A stretch of DNA of 64,000 bases, taken from assembly GCF_034702125.1 (NCBI RefSeq), contig NC_085857.1, positions 53,309,546 through 53,373,545 of the forward strand, written 5' to 3'. Source of the DNA: Engraulis encrasicolus (taxonomy: Eukaryota > Chordata > Actinopteri > Clupeiformes > Engraulidae). A model generated the notes under the pieces. It ran no database searches. It was not told the origin of the DNA and saw only the letters and a program-made list of their open reading frames with translations. Shown one piece after another: positions 31,072 through 44,400 of the stretch. A program made the translations under genes and the position numbers. The first letter of the stretch is position 1. Each line of letters opens with the position of its first letter.

Positions 31072-31204
31072 CAGGAGGAGGGACGCTGAGGAGGCGGGGG
31101 CGGGGACAGGGACCGGGACATGGGCGGTGCCGGGGGCGGGGTTGGAGTGGTCGGAGGTTGTGGTCCAAGTCTGAGTCATGTTAAGTTTAATTAGTCCACT
31201 GGTG
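31072..31204 (+). pseudogene. Tandem duplicate of the 3' end of ZNF-C
   Basis: ACAGGAGGAGGGACGCTGAG, then the GC-rich glycine tail and GGGGTTGGAGTGGTCGGAGG, match the coding end at 30611-30740 closely. Here it is detached from the fingers. A third, shorter trace lies near 31555-31605. Confidence 0.8.
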
Positions 31205-31485
31205 GGTGGATTCCAATATGCGGACTCCGTCCTTGGTCTGTGCTTGTGGCATTGCGTTTTGCTAACGTCCCGCCTCCGCGGACAAAACAATTACGTTTTC
31301 CCGCTGTCAGCTTAGCCACAACAACTTCTGGGGGACTATTAATTCGCTATACCGATTGCAAATGAGAACATGCCATTAGAATTGAGCTCTTGCAAGATGT
31401 TGAAATACAATGCTGTTGTCGATGACGTCATCACGAGCCACGAGGAGCAAGGGAGGACGGGAGTCTGCATATTGGAATCCACACT
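31205..31485. mobile_element. Palindromic MITE, second unit of the tandem duplication
   Basis: Ends GTGGATTCCAATATGCGGAC and TCTGCATATTGGAATCCAC; same family as 30739-31021. Confidence 0.65.
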
Positions 31486-31605
31486 ATGCGTTTTTATGTG
31501 TGTATGTAGTTACATGTCTGCCATTTTGAATTGCAGGTCATAGACAGTTGCATCGACAGGAGGCCGGGTCCAAGATGGACTCATTTCACTTTAAACTGGA
31601 TCATG

Positions 31606-32146
31606 TTTCTCCATAGTGTCATTACTATGCAGTTAACAACTTGCAACAACAATTATAAAGTAGTATATACTGTTAATAACTAAGTTATCGAGTTGCCAAC
31701 TGTCCCTTGAAATGCGGAATCATGGATATTTACAAACAAAAGTACGGGTACCATTAAGCTGAAACGGTACGCATTTTTCCCGTATCACCGTCAGAATCAA
31801 CACTACTTTTCAAAATGTCAAGGGAATAAATGGGAATGAGGAGGGATTTGCCATTATTCAATATTCACCCTAGAATTGGTTAAAATGCAGGAAATAAATA
31901 TCCTTGCCTATCTTAATCCGTTAAAACACGTCGTTACCAATGAGTCATAGTGCATTACTAAAGGCCCTGTGTTGTCATAATATTGTATTGCCAGTACTAT
32001 GGTACTTCACTTTTCAATGATTATTACAGCATGCCACTGGAGGTCCGGCACTACGGTATGTGTGAATGAGGTGTCCCTTATTTTTCTCCCCAGGGCGTTG
32101 GCAACCCTAGTTAGCAATGACACAGGTGAGAAACTTATCCTAGGCC
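31606..32146. other. Intergenic DNA, no gene seen
   Basis: AT-rich. No recognisable feature before the hAT MITE at 32147. Confidence 0.5.
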
Positions 32147-32335
32147 AGCGGTGTAGTCTACTTTTTTGAAGTGGGTATACTGTATATTTGAGCATTTTTT
32201 GAAGTGGGTATACTGTATATATTTGTGCTATTCAAAACAATGGATCAATCAATTTTAAGTGGGTATACTGAAATTCCTGAAATTTAGAAGTGGGTATACT
32301 CCGTATACCCGCGTTCTACGTAGACTACACCACTG
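32147..32335. mobile_element. 189-bp hAT MITE
   Basis: Ends CAGCGGTGTAGTCTAC / GTAGACTACACCACTG with perfect 8-bp flank TCCTAGGC (32139-32146 and 32336-32343). Interior repeats GAAGTGGGTATACTG. Confidence 0.85.
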
Positions 32336-32678
32336 TCCTAGGCCCACTGTGTGTTGTTAACTAGTTTATAGAGGAGGTTTATAGTGGAGGTTTTGTACAA
32401 GCAGGGACGGGTTATAATGCCCCCCTGGGCCAGACAACATGAAAGGAGAGTTTAGAGAGTTATTTGTCGGGGTACGGGGGTTTCTTGTCCCCAGAGACTA
32501 TTTGTAGTTTAATATGTAGTGTTAAACCAATGTGAGAACACAAATGCAGACGAATAATGAGGTGTTTTGTAGTGGGGAGGGTTAGGATTCAGGGCCCCCT
32601 TGGCTCTTGGGCTTCTAGGCGAGGGCTGAAGCCTGTGCAGTTTATCAGTCCTTGGATACGAGATGGCATAATTTAACC

Positions 32679-33534
32679 CAGGGGTGAGGAACCTATGTTT
32701 CGAGGGCCATTTCGAGGGCCGCTGAGGCCGTCTTGTCTGGCCCCCGAAATGTTTTGTAATGGAATCTTAGAAACTAGAGAAGACTCATTCATCTCTTCCG
32801 AGAGGGCTTCCCTGCATAACATAATTAATTCTACTCCCCTCTAATCATGGGTACTAACCGCACTACATTTCATAGGTCCTCCATGATTTTTCTACTCTCC
32901 ATCTGTTTGACATTACTATTTGCAATATAATTAAGTTATATTTTCAGGGGACTTGGTCAGTCAAGGACCTTCAGTTAAGGTGGGGTCTGTCAGACAGGTG
33001 GCCACCTTCAATATAGGCCTTAAAGGGACAGTTTGGTCAATTTCAACATGCAGTTGTAATGCTCACACTACCCTGGACTTGTCAGTGCCTGAGATTTTTT
33101 CTTCTTCTTCTTCAGCCGTTTCCGAGATCCTGGTCATTGTAATGGGGGCAGCTCTTTGTTTACATTTCAAAAAAACATTTTTATTTATTCCCAAAAACAT
33201 CCAAAAGGTTATAAAACATCAGCAGACAACTAGCAAACAGCAGTACCTTTTGGGAAAATATTTGGAGTTGGCCTATGTTTCATTTTTTTAAAATGTAAAC
33301 AAACGCTGCCCCCATTAGAATTGCTCATATCTCGGAAAGGGCTAAGCCGAAAGATGTGGCATCACCAGGCACTGACAAGTCAAGGGTAGCGTGAGCAATA
33401 CAACTGCATGTTGAAATTGACCAAACTGTCCCTTTAAGTGCAGGGGAAATCTTGGTTTTTGTTCATAATACTGCCCTCGGAGGACTTAGTAAAATTTAAA
33501 GTGGCCCTCAAATGAGAACGGTTCCCCACCCCTG
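32679..33534. mobile_element. Non-autonomous hAT (CAGGGGTG), with nested MITE
   Basis: Ends CAGGGGTGAGGAACC / GGTTCCCCACCCCTG, perfect 8-bp flank ATTTAACC (32671-32678, 33535-33542). Same family as 44161-44488, 59495-59653 and 60890-61906. A TTAA-target MITE is inserted at 33024. Confidence 0.88.
33024..33433. mobile_element. TTAA-target MITE, copy 1
   Basis: AGGGACAGTTTGGTCAATTT to its inverse, flanked on both sides by TTAA. Long imperfect inverted repeats (AACATGCAGTTGTA inwards). Kolobok or piggyBac type by target site. Other copies are at 37173-37582 and 51809-52220. Confidence 0.85.
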
Positions 33535-33542
33535 ATTTAACC

Positions 33543-34628
33543 CAATGTGTCCACACACTGAGGAAGGCTTCAGGCCAAAAGACGTCTGTGTAACCTGGAC
33601 ATGGAGCATTAAATCATTTATGAGAACAAGAAAGAGAATGCAGCCTTTTTCTTCCTGATCTAATGACTTTTATTGGATGTGCACCCAAAGACAACAACTA
33701 AAAGTATTGGGTGGAATCATTTAACCTTTTAAAGGTCCGCTAAAAGTTCAAGGTTTTAATTTTTTAAACCTTATTTAAGAGGTCGAGTTTGAATTTTCAG
33801 AGTCGAGCCTGTTGGAGCAGAATCGACAATTTATCGCACATTTCTTAAGAACCTAGCCAGGTGTGTCTTTCCGAGATAAGAAAATTGATGATCAGTCACG
33901 ATAACTTCAGATGTGTAGTGCAAATGGTGTGACTGCAAACTCCATGAGGCATTGGCTAACAGCTGAATGGCATTTCTTAGGCCCATAGTAACAAACACCA
34001 TTGATCACTTCTGATTTGTGTTTACAAAATAATATATCAATAGGCCTATAATATAACAAAATACAACAAAAACAAATGATTTAACAAGCAATAAATTAAA
34101 CAAAGTGAAACAATTATAATTATTGTTGTGCAGTGGTTACAGCAAATAGAGGATGGTATGAAATAATAACAATAATATTGCAATAGCTATTGTACTAGCT
34201 CAAAATGAAAGTTTGTACTAGTATTGTATTAGCTCACAATGGCCTACCTATGTAATACTTAAAATCACTGGTAGGAAGCAGCCCAAAAGGTTACCAAAGG
34301 GAGCAGTTCAAGTGTACTGGTAATGTAGTCTCTTCATCCACATTGCAGTGAGGGGAATAGAAATATACTGATTATCTGATTAACAGCATCATCTACTATT
34401 CCTATTATGTCATTATTTTAGATTTCTTTGAATTTTGACAGACTACCAATTCCTCTTCCTGCAATTCGACTTCCTGTTTGAAATGTCGGAATTTTGTTCA
34501 ACTCTGCCGTGCTGTACTATGCTGTCTTGTACACAGGCTTCTTCTCTTCTTGTCATTAGCCAAGTTGATTTTTCTAAATGTTTCAGACGTTAAATGTTTC
34601 AACCAAGGCAGACCGGGACCCACTGCTG
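33543..34628. other. AT-rich intergenic DNA, no gene seen
   Basis: Poly-A and AT-rich tracts (34060-34260). No coding or RNA signal. Confidence 0.5.
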
Positions 34629-34630
34629 AA

Positions 34631-35279
34631 AGGAGAAGTCCAGTTTTTTGAACACTAAGGCCATTTTCTGAGTGGTCTGCAATGTTTTAGAGTCCCCCTC
34701 ACCGTTTATTTCATGTTTGCTGCACTCTCTGTTATTTGGCTGATTTGGATTTTATCTCAACCAGCTTTAGAATGGCCGTCTATGGGCACCTGCAACTCTG
34801 TTCTTAAAATCAACTTAAACATTTGTTTTTGGAAGTCTACAGCTCTCAAAGTGGTTAGGGGTGTTCACTAGCAGTCCCTAACAAGTGTCAAGGCAAAATA
34901 TGGCTTCTGTCATTTTTTATTTGCCATTTTGTGAAAGAAAGTGAAAGTGAAAGTGAAACTTAACTTACAAATTGCTACATAAAACACACATAAAACACAA
35001 CAGATGCCATATTTCGCTACAAAAATTGTTAAGGAACACCAGTGAATACTGCTGAACACTTGGTGAGTTGCATATTCTTGAAAACAAATGTTAAAGGTGA
35101 TTTTAAGAACAGAGTTGCAGGTGCCCATAGACGGCCATTCTAAAGCTGGTTGAGTTCAAATCCAAATAAGCCAAATAACAGAGACTGCAGCAAACATGAA
35201 ATAAACGGTGAGGGGGACTCTAAAACATTGCAGACCACTCGGAAAATGGCCTTAATGTTAAAAAAACTGGACTTCTCCT
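34631..35279. mobile_element. Foldback MITE (AGGAGAAGTCC ends)
   Basis: AGGAGAAGTCCAGTTTTTTG at the left and its inverse at the right; arms of about 200 bp include GAATGGCCGTCTATGGGCAC and its inverse. The right flank is TTAA and the left TGAA, a probable mutated TTAA target. Confidence 0.75.
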
Positions 35280-35374
35280 TTAATGACAAATGTCATGAAA
35301 GGGAACCAATAATGTAGCTTTTCAGCAATTCAGAGAAACAGCATGTTTGCATACACTGCAAAAAAAAAGTCTTC

Positions 35375-35900
35375 AGGGAAAAGATCACCCAACCAAAAAT
35401 GAAGCATGGTAACTGATCCATAGTATTATGTCACTGCTTTGTCGCATCTGGTATTGGAGGCCTTTACTGTATCACAGGTAACATGACGACATCTTAAAGG
35501 AAAATGTTTAACCCTGTGCAAGAACGCTTGGTTTGAGGTGAAAGATCATGTGCACTTCAGCAGGACAAAACCCCAAAGTACACATCCAAAAGCACAGTGG
35601 AATGGTTGTAAAATGAAAAAAAAAAAAACCCTTCTAAAATGGCAAACAATGATTCTGGATGTAAATCCTGTTGAAAATCTTGCGGGGAATGTGATATCTG
35701 TCATTAAGATCAAGAGTCCTGTACCTGTTGAAGATGAACATATTGCAGAGGAAGAGTGGACGAAAATCTCATCAGAGAAGTGCAAGATTGTTGGTGAATA
35801 CAAAAACGCTTGGAGGCGGTCATTGCTGTCCAAGAGTGTGAAACTAAATATTAAGGAGGGGTACCAATATTTCTGCACATGCCCTTTTTCTTTGAAATGA
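35375..35900 (+). pseudogene. Dead Tc1/mariner transposase, C-terminal half
   Basis: Traces of the QQDNDPKHTSKST motif (CAGCAGGACAAAACCCCAAA), then an open stretch with ILDVNPVENLAGNV (family SPDLNPIENLW) and EEWTKISSEKCKIVGEYKNA. Frames are broken upstream. It lies just downstream of ZNF-A on the other strand. Confidence 0.7.
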
Positions 35901-35992
35901 GGAAATCCATGTGATTTTTTAAATTGAGTAGAAATTAACATACGTGACCACCTGCAGAATACATAAATTTCCCCCACACTGTCCCCATAATG

Positions 35993-36585
35993 CTAGGGCT
36001 CGTCTCTTGCATGAATGCGTTGGTGCGTCCGGAGATTTCCTGCAGTCGAGAAACTCTTTCCACACTGTCCACATATGTAGGGCTTATCTTTCGTGTGAAC
36101 GCGTTGGTGCGTTCGGAGATTTTGGGACTGTGAAAAACCCTTCCCGCAAACTGCGCATCGAAACGGTTTCTCTCCGGTGTGAACGCGCTGGTGTTCCCTC
36201 AGCTGACAGGGCTGCGAGAAACTCTTGCCACACTCTGGGCACGCGTGGGGCCTCACCCCGGTGTGAATGTGCATGTGAGACCTGAGGTTCTCGCCCCATG
36301 CAAAGCGCTTCCCACACTCTCTACACTGGTAGGGCTTCTCTCCGGTGTGCATGCGCTGGTGTTTTTTGACGACTCCCGCGTCTGCGAAAAACTTGCCACA
36401 CAGTTCACACTGGTTGCTGGGCCTCGTGTCTCCAGTGTGAAAGCGCAGGTGCAGTATGAGGTCTGCCGCCAGCGAGAAGGTCTTCAGACACACCTGGCAG
36501 CGGTGTTGGTGGCTGCTGCTGCTGCTGGTCTCTCCAGTGTCAGTAAGCTGGTTTGCAGATGATGATGGCAGCGGTGATCCTTCAC
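35993..36585 (-). CDS. ZNF-A terminal exon with six C2H2 fingers
   Basis: Acceptor GGAGGATAG, then EGSPLPSSSANQLTD and a Ser run, then six fingers: CLKTFSLAADLILHLRFH, CGKFFADAGVVKKHQRMH, CGKRFAWGENLRSHMHIH, CGKSFSQPCQLREHQRVH, CGKGFSQSQNLRTHQRVH, CGKSFSTAGNLRTHQRIH (shown from the second Cys). Helix positions -1,2,3,6: LADL, DGVK, WENS, QCQE, QQNT, TGNT. TGEKPY-type linkers. Ends ARDEP then TAG. Confidence 0.92.
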
Positions 36586-39500
36586 CTATCCTCCCACCAA
36601 AAAGACCAGAAGATACAGAAGATGCAGAAAACACAAGTCAGTAACATGACAGCGATATTTCCACTCTTCTGTGTGAATGAGTCAGGGCTTGACACTGGCA
36701 CCGGAAAAATGCTGGTAAAACTTGGCTTTGGCTGGTAACAATTTCAGTGTCACTAGCCAATTTGGCAGGTAGCTTATTCTATGGTATGACATATCAGAAT
36801 AGCATATACTCTGCACTTTGCCCCTTGTGTATCAATTGTTTGTTTAAGTTCAACAAAAAGCTCAGTTACAGTTTCTATGTGTTGGTTTTATTTCCATGTA
36901 GAAACCTATGCACTCATCTTCTTGCTTTAAGCACCTCATCTTCTGAGGTTAAATGTACATTGTCATGATAATTTTAAAAAAAAATGTGGCTAGTAGAATA
37001 GCTGGATGGCTAGTGATATGATTAGAAAACACAAATCAGTCCCAAAACTACACCCATAACGCCTGCTCATGTTTGTTTCCACCAAACCCGTGTACAGTTA
37101 AGGCCAAACTGTGCATTCCACAAAGTGTTTCTTGAAGAAGCAAATTATCATCACTTATTCAAATTAATTTAAAGGGACAGTTTGGTCAATTTCAACATGC
37201 AGTTGTATTGCTCACGCTACCCTTGACTTGTCAGTACCTGGTGATGCCACATTTTTCGGCTCAGCCCTTTCCGAGATATGAGCAATTCTAATGGGGGCAG
37301 CGTTTGTTTACATTTTTAAAAAATGAAACATAGGCCAACTCCAAATATTTTCCCAAAAGGTACTGCTGTTTGCTAGTTGTCTGCTGATGTTTTATAACCT
37401 TTTGGATGTTTTTGGGAATAAATAAAAATGTTTTTTTGAAATGTAAACAAAGAGCTGCCCCCATTACAATGACCAGGATCTCGGAAACGGCTGAAGAAGA
37501 AGAAAAAAAAATCTCAGGCACTGACAAGTCCAGGGTAGTGTGAGCATTACAACTGCATGTTGAAATTGACCAAACTGTCCCTTTAACATTGACACTTAGC
37601 TGATGCTCTTATTCAAACCATCTTACATTTATTTGGGTTCAGGTCATTGGTTACAGTCCCTGGAGATATGTGGGGCTAGTTGGGGCACTTCAGCTATGGA
37701 TGAAGGTACTTGAGAGTGCCAACATTATTCCTACTCAAACAATATTCAAACCTTCAACATTCTGATCACAAGAAAACTTTTTGTCCATGAGGCTGCTTTT
37801 CAAAACAGTCTGTGTGTGTGATCTCGTACTCTGTTTGGGTGTTTCTGTATCTTGGCTCTCGGTTCCTCCTTCCTCTGTTCCTTGCAGACCTGATGCTGTG
37901 GACTTCAGCTGGTCCAGACATACCAGATCAGGGGGAGAATTGATCATCCCAGACCTTAGGACTGGGGTCACTTCATATTCTCCATCTTGTTCCTGGACAA
38001 AAAAAAATATTACGATTAAAGAGAGTAGATTAGAGAAAGGTGATTCAAACTCTGCCCACCCAATGAAAAGGAGTGGGCTCAGAAAACTCCATTTATTTAT
38101 TCTCACCCGCAAAAGTTCTCTCTCGAACAGGGCATTCACCTGACATCACATGGATACTGGAGCCTGACGCAGCTTACTCTAATAATCTACACTCTTTGTT
38201 ACAATCATACAAAAAATAAAAACACATTTAGCACTGCCGTTTGTCAAACTGATTGTTCATACTACACAACTCACAAGGTCATTTAAGCACTGCATCCCCA
38301 CTAATATTCAGAAAATCAACAGCATTAACCCATTGATGCCTGAAACACCTGCAAAAATGGCTGCTCAAGGCCTAAGCCATGAGGAAAAGGTACTGTCAGC
38401 CTATAAAAACCTAAATATCTCAGCATCTGAAACCCATAAAATGCAATTGTCATTAATTGTATTCAAAAGCTAAGACCCTCCTATTCAATCAGAACAAGTT
38501 CATTCAGTTTTCACATATCAGCATTTTTAATAAAAATCTAAAATCCCATCAGCTTGAATGTTGCATCATGCAGCTCCAGGTGCGAGGGTCAATGTTGCGC
38601 ACCGCAACATCCAGCATCAATGGGTTCATGATACCTTAGCATGACCTTGAACAGGGTTAGATTAGACAGTTGCAATAGTCTGGCAAGAAAGCTACGACAT
38701 GAAATGTTGCACAGACCCTCAAAGTCTTTGTGATGTTGCAATTTGCAACTTCGTCGCCACTTTGTGTGTGTTTTGGGGTTAGAGAAGGGCAACCCTGAAT
38801 GAAGCACCACTCTACCTGCAGGAGTTCAGACTTGATGTCTGATGCCGTGGAGATGGACTGTTCTGTGGGGGGCACAGCTCCAGCTACAGGGGAAAACAAG
38901 AACAGCAGAGAACTCTTAAAGCAGAAACGGTCGCGTTCAGCAGAAGTTTTGTCTCTGTCTAAATATTCTCCTACATCCAGATCACGTTTCCCGAAGGAGT
39001 CAAGTTGTAAACAACAGGACTTCTTTCTGCAGCTGGGGGACATTCACATGTCTTGGCCGGTGAAGTTGACTTTGGTCCATCGTATGTGTATACCTCCTAA
39101 ACTTACCATTACATTACATTAGCAGATGCTTTTATTTAAAGCGACTTACAAATGAGGACTTAAAAACTATAGCATACAAGACTTAAGCCAGGCTCAAACT
39201 ACATGGCTAGCGATTGTGTGCCCGATTTTGACGCCGGGGTGCACCGCACACTAGAAGAGAATCGTCAATCTTATCGCTGCTCGCAACCTCCAAGAAAATG
39301 ACCGACGTTCGATTTTCAGTCGCAAATATCAAACACGGTTTGATTTCTATGATTTGCGATCAGCGACTCTTTGAGCTGCCAAAGTTCTATCTTAGAACAT
39401 CGGCCACGACGAGGAAATCGTTCCCGACAAGCACTTGCGGTGGTCCTGGGGGGTAACATTCTTCCAATTGTCGTGAAGGGGGTTTTCAGCCGTGAATCGG

Positions 39501-41412
39501 GCCAATAATCGTCCAGTTTGAGCCAGGCTTTAAAAATACTAAGTGCACAAGAAATGCACAGGAAAACAAGTGCATAAGCAGCACACACACAAGCTTACCA
39601 CACTGATACTCACGGTCACTTCCATACATAGTAGGTCCATCATCATCATCATCATTATCATCATCTCCTTCTTGAACCTTAATGCCCCTCAGCAAAAGAT
39701 CATCCTCTGCTCTCTGAAAAGCACACAGGGAATATTAGTCATGCAATACTGCAGGGAAGTACACAGAATCGTGTGTGTGTGTATGTGTGCCTATGATGCG
39801 CGGGCTGATATGAGTTCAGGCTTTTTGTTTGAGTGATAACTTCCTGCACTAGAAAGACAAGTCATGGCCAAGTGGTCTGTGTCTTGCATCTTGGTTAAGG
39901 AGTTATGTCAATAGGCTATTTGTCCCCAGTTAATGTTGAATGTGGTTTAAAGCGACTATTTTACCCAATTCTATCAAGAACATTAGTCTAATTCACCTAA
40001 TTCATAGGGTAGCCTACCTTCAAATCAGTATGGCTACATGATGACTCCCTGAAGACAATTTGAGTTTAGGAAAAGGACAGAGGAGTATGAAACCGAAAGA
40101 GGATGAAGGTAGGGTTGTCACTGTTGCAGTCAAGAATAACTCAACTTGAGGGGAAAACTCAAGTGTCGGGGTACGATGGTTGCCGTCCCCGTCACTTATG
40201 AAAGCTAGCAGTATCATGAATGAATGCTGACGCGAGGCCAATAACCCCGTTCTCCCCGCAAGTTTACAACAGGCTACATTTTAATAGTCTAGTCTAGCGC
40301 CTGCATTTAAATGTAGTAATTCGGTAATGTCACATTCTTATAGCTACGAATTTCGAATTGCGGGTCGGAAAGCAACATACACAGGGAATATGAGCATACA
40401 ATATGACAGGGCAATACACAGAAACAGCGTGTGTGTGTTTTCTCACCACAACATTGGGATTGGTCTCATCCTGCAGCCACTCAGTCACTTCCTGAATTGC
40501 CCTGCAGGGGGCAGAAAGGTCATGGGTCAAAGGTCAGCAGTTAAAGTTTGGTCATGGCTGCAGAGGTGATGCCTGTACTGTCTAAATGGTGATTTATGCT
40601 CCGAAACCGACGTGTCTGCATCATCATGCAGTTATTTACCCCCTCCACGGTGACTTGGTGTGCACCCCTGAAAATGTAACTGCCCACAGACAGCGATGCA
40701 GATAACGACAGTAGGAGCCGCTGTGATTGGTCCTCTCAACCAGCCTGCTCTGTCCTCGAGAACAAAAAGCTACTTCCTTGTTCTTACCTTAGTCGGGCTA
40801 CAGACTGTGAGGTCTTTATTAAATAAGTTGCCCGTGCTTTGTAGTTTAATTTATTTACACAAACCAAAGACAACACATGTGCATGCAAGTTACAAAGCTG
40901 AAGTTATATATCGGGACAGTCAGTGTTTCCGAGGAAACAATCCGGTTCGTGCGACCTATTCTTGACAAATGAGCCACTTCTTTGTTCCAAACTACCGCGG
41001 TGGCTACTAACGCGATCAAAAATGCGTACATATATATTAAATGTTTCATTTTCATTGTCGTTGAGTCTCTGTGTAGATATAAAACAACAGACACCTCTAG
41101 TTTACTCTTGTATTGAAGTCAGTTTGAACAATCACTCGTTGCCCCTACCGATGCGACGGATACAGATAGCGCAGACCTAGAATGGAGCAAAAATCAACTA
41201 CAGGGCGGTTATGCTCACTTTTCAGCCTGACGCAGGCAAGCCAACGCAGTTGATTTTTGCTCCATTCTAGGTCTGCGCTATCCATATCTGTCGCAACGGA
41301 TACAGCAATGGCTGCAGGCGGAAACATCCAGACGACTTCAATGAAAGTCTCCACCACCTCTAAAACACAGTGACGAAATTACATCGTAACGCCCACAACA
41401 TATGCAAAATTG

Positions 41413-41464
<52 letters not shown>

Positions 41465-44400
41465 ACCCGTGACTACTCTCGTGGCTCTGCAGCTGCTGTT
41501 GCAGCTTCCTCAGTTCAGTCTTCAGGGCAGCAACAGTCTGCATGATTACAAAACACACACTTCACACAATTATTTTTCAGACGCATCATGCAAAGGCGTT
41601 TTTATTCCACGCTAATACATTCTGTGGAATGTTAAGCTGTGCTGTACAATGCAGCAGTAAAGCATTTTTGTCACATGACCAGGCTCGTGTTGGCAAGTAT
41701 TTCTCCTGCCACCGTGGCAAATGTCTGTTTCCCACGGCGAATTTATGTTGCTAATCGTGCAAATACTGAGCTGTGCCCTGACCAAAACCATTCTTAACCC
41801 TAACCGGCCAGTAGAGCAAATTTCTGCCGCTTCATTTTACCCAAGAACAGCGAAACAAGGAGGGAAAATGGAAAATCGTGTCCAGACCAAAATTACAATA
41901 ACCTGCCACGGGGCATTGTAGAGCACGAGTTGACATGCAAAGTCGTAGTGCGCGCACACACACACACACACACACACAATATACGGGTTAACTTGGTGCG
42001 TGTTATCCAAACGCTTTGCATGATACCATGTTTGATATGGCTTGTCCTTTTGATGTTGCGATTTGGATTTCACACCAGTTTTCCTTAAAAATGTAAAACA
42101 CAGACACACATACACACCTTGTTGGCTTGTGCTAGTGAGTGTTTTTTATCCTCCAGGTTTTTCTGGAGTTGATGGACCTGGAGCGTCAGCTGTCGGTTTG
42201 ACTCCACCTGCTCTGATAGGATCTTCGTACCTTCAGAGGCACTCTCTTCCAGACGCTGGATTAACACGCACATAGCCAAGTTCCTCTGGACTTCATTCTG
42301 ATGAGTGCATAAACAGCAAACATGTCAACACACATGCCCACACGCACGCACACACACACGCACGCGCTCACGCACACATATAACCATCATTGGCAGGTTG
42401 ATATGTTGGGCAAGGTTGCCATCTCTCATTGCTCCTGCTTCTGAACGCATTCATTTAATGCAAGAGATGAAATTGAAAAATAGTTCAATAAGAGAATCCT
42501 TGTGTGACGTCACTGTTTAGTGTTTACACTTTCCACCTTCTACCCCACTCTGGGTGGCAAAACACTGCTTGGTCACTTTGCCTTGTGTTGTGAATACACT
42601 ACAAACACCAGGCTTGTACGAAATTCCGAATGGAAAGAATTTCAATTCAAAGTAATGCCATAATACGAACACTAGGTGGTGGTGTTCTATGTAATTTCAA
42701 TGGGTGGTGTAGATTAAATTAAAAGAAATTCAAGGTAATGGCACCACCTAGTGTTCGTATTATGGCATTATTTTGAATTGAAATTCTTTCCATTCGGAAT
42801 TTCGTACAAGCCTGACAAACACACCCAGAAGGTAAGCCTCATGACTTGTTAAAGAACTGTGCAATGAAATCTAGTTCCACATCACACCCGGTATAATTAT
42901 TATCTCCATCCTATTCCTAAAACTGAACTGAAATCTGAAATATCATGGGAAAAGACATTAACTTGTACCCATCAGAAACCCAGCTGGCTTGGACAGGCAT
43001 GCACGCTCAATAGTATGTCACGTCAACACCACAAAATAAAGTCAGTTATTCTCAATGGTGGCGGTCGTGTAGCCTAGGTAAAAATAATTGCACCGGATGC
43101 TATGTGGAACTAGCTCTAGAATTCGTTGCACAGTTCTTGTCATGGGGCATGTCATCTTCTGGGTGCTTTTGCGACATGAAAAACGATTGTACTGTGTATT
43201 TATGTGTAAAAAATGCAATGTCTCATTGTCTAAACATACGTAGTTAAGAAAGACGTTCAGTGAAGCACACTTTGTTTGCACATTTCATACCTGGTCAAAT
43301 CTTCAATTAGCGAAATACATTGAGAGGCTATAACATTCCCCACAACCAATATGTAATCTATAACACATCATGTGGTATTTCTGGCCAAGTGTCTGCCAAG
43401 ATGTGAGGTTTCATGCCAGGGATTTTGCCCTGTAACGCTGAACGCTGTTATCTCATGGTCGCATTGATTTTCTTGCCACACAGCATGTCTGTGTATGCAA
43501 AGCTTTGCGTACAAATGTGTGAACAAAGATCAATTCTCCTATATGGAGGTAAAGAACGAGGGGTTCAGTTTGTCACGTCAGCTGTGTAAAGGATTTAGTC
43601 TTTGCAAATGGAATTACCTGTAGTGCTTCAGTGATGAACTTTCTGGCCTTCTCAAGGTCAGAACAAGCTTGTCTGTGACTCGCATCAACATGCTGGGAAA
43701 TTGCTCTCTCCTGCAAAACAACACACAGGTTGGAATGGATGTACTCCTGCACAGCAGGTAGCGCGTCGCAGAAAGTAGCTGAGCTCAAGTTGCATCTCAT
43801 CCATCAACATTGGTCAATGTCTGAGTGCGCTGCAATATGCGACCTTGCATCCTCCACTTGCGCTTGTCTCCTCGTCCCGCCTCCTGGCCCCTCCTCCGTG
43901 GAGAACAATAAAGTTTCCCAGCTGTCAGCCTAGACACAACACATTTTGAGGGACTGTTTTTCATTCACCATCCCAATTGCAAATGAGAAAAAGACTCTAC
44001 AATTGAGCTTTTGCAAGATATTGAAATATAATGCTGTTGTCAGTGATGTCATCGTGACATATTACTTCCTGGTACGAGGAGAGAAGCAAGTGCAGGAGGC
44101 AAGTGGAGGTGGCAAGGTCGCATATTGCAACGCACTCACAATCTACACCACACGATAGAGCAGGGGTGTGGAACCAATGTTTCAAGGGCCATTTACAGCC
44201 CTGAGGCCGTTTCATCCAGCCCCAGATATAATTTTAATGTTTTGCAGATTCACATGAAATACGACGTGTATTGTAAAGGAATATTAGAAATTACATTTGC
44301 AATACAATTAGGCATAAGTTATATTCAGGGGGTTTAGAGGTCTGTTTTAAAAGTGGCTGCCTTCAATGAAGGCCTAATGTGCAGGAAGAAAAGTTGGTGC

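Noticed and set aside
35538..35900. 120-aa frame that might be a gene
   Set aside because: It is the C-terminal part of a Tc1-type transposase with a broken N-terminal half.
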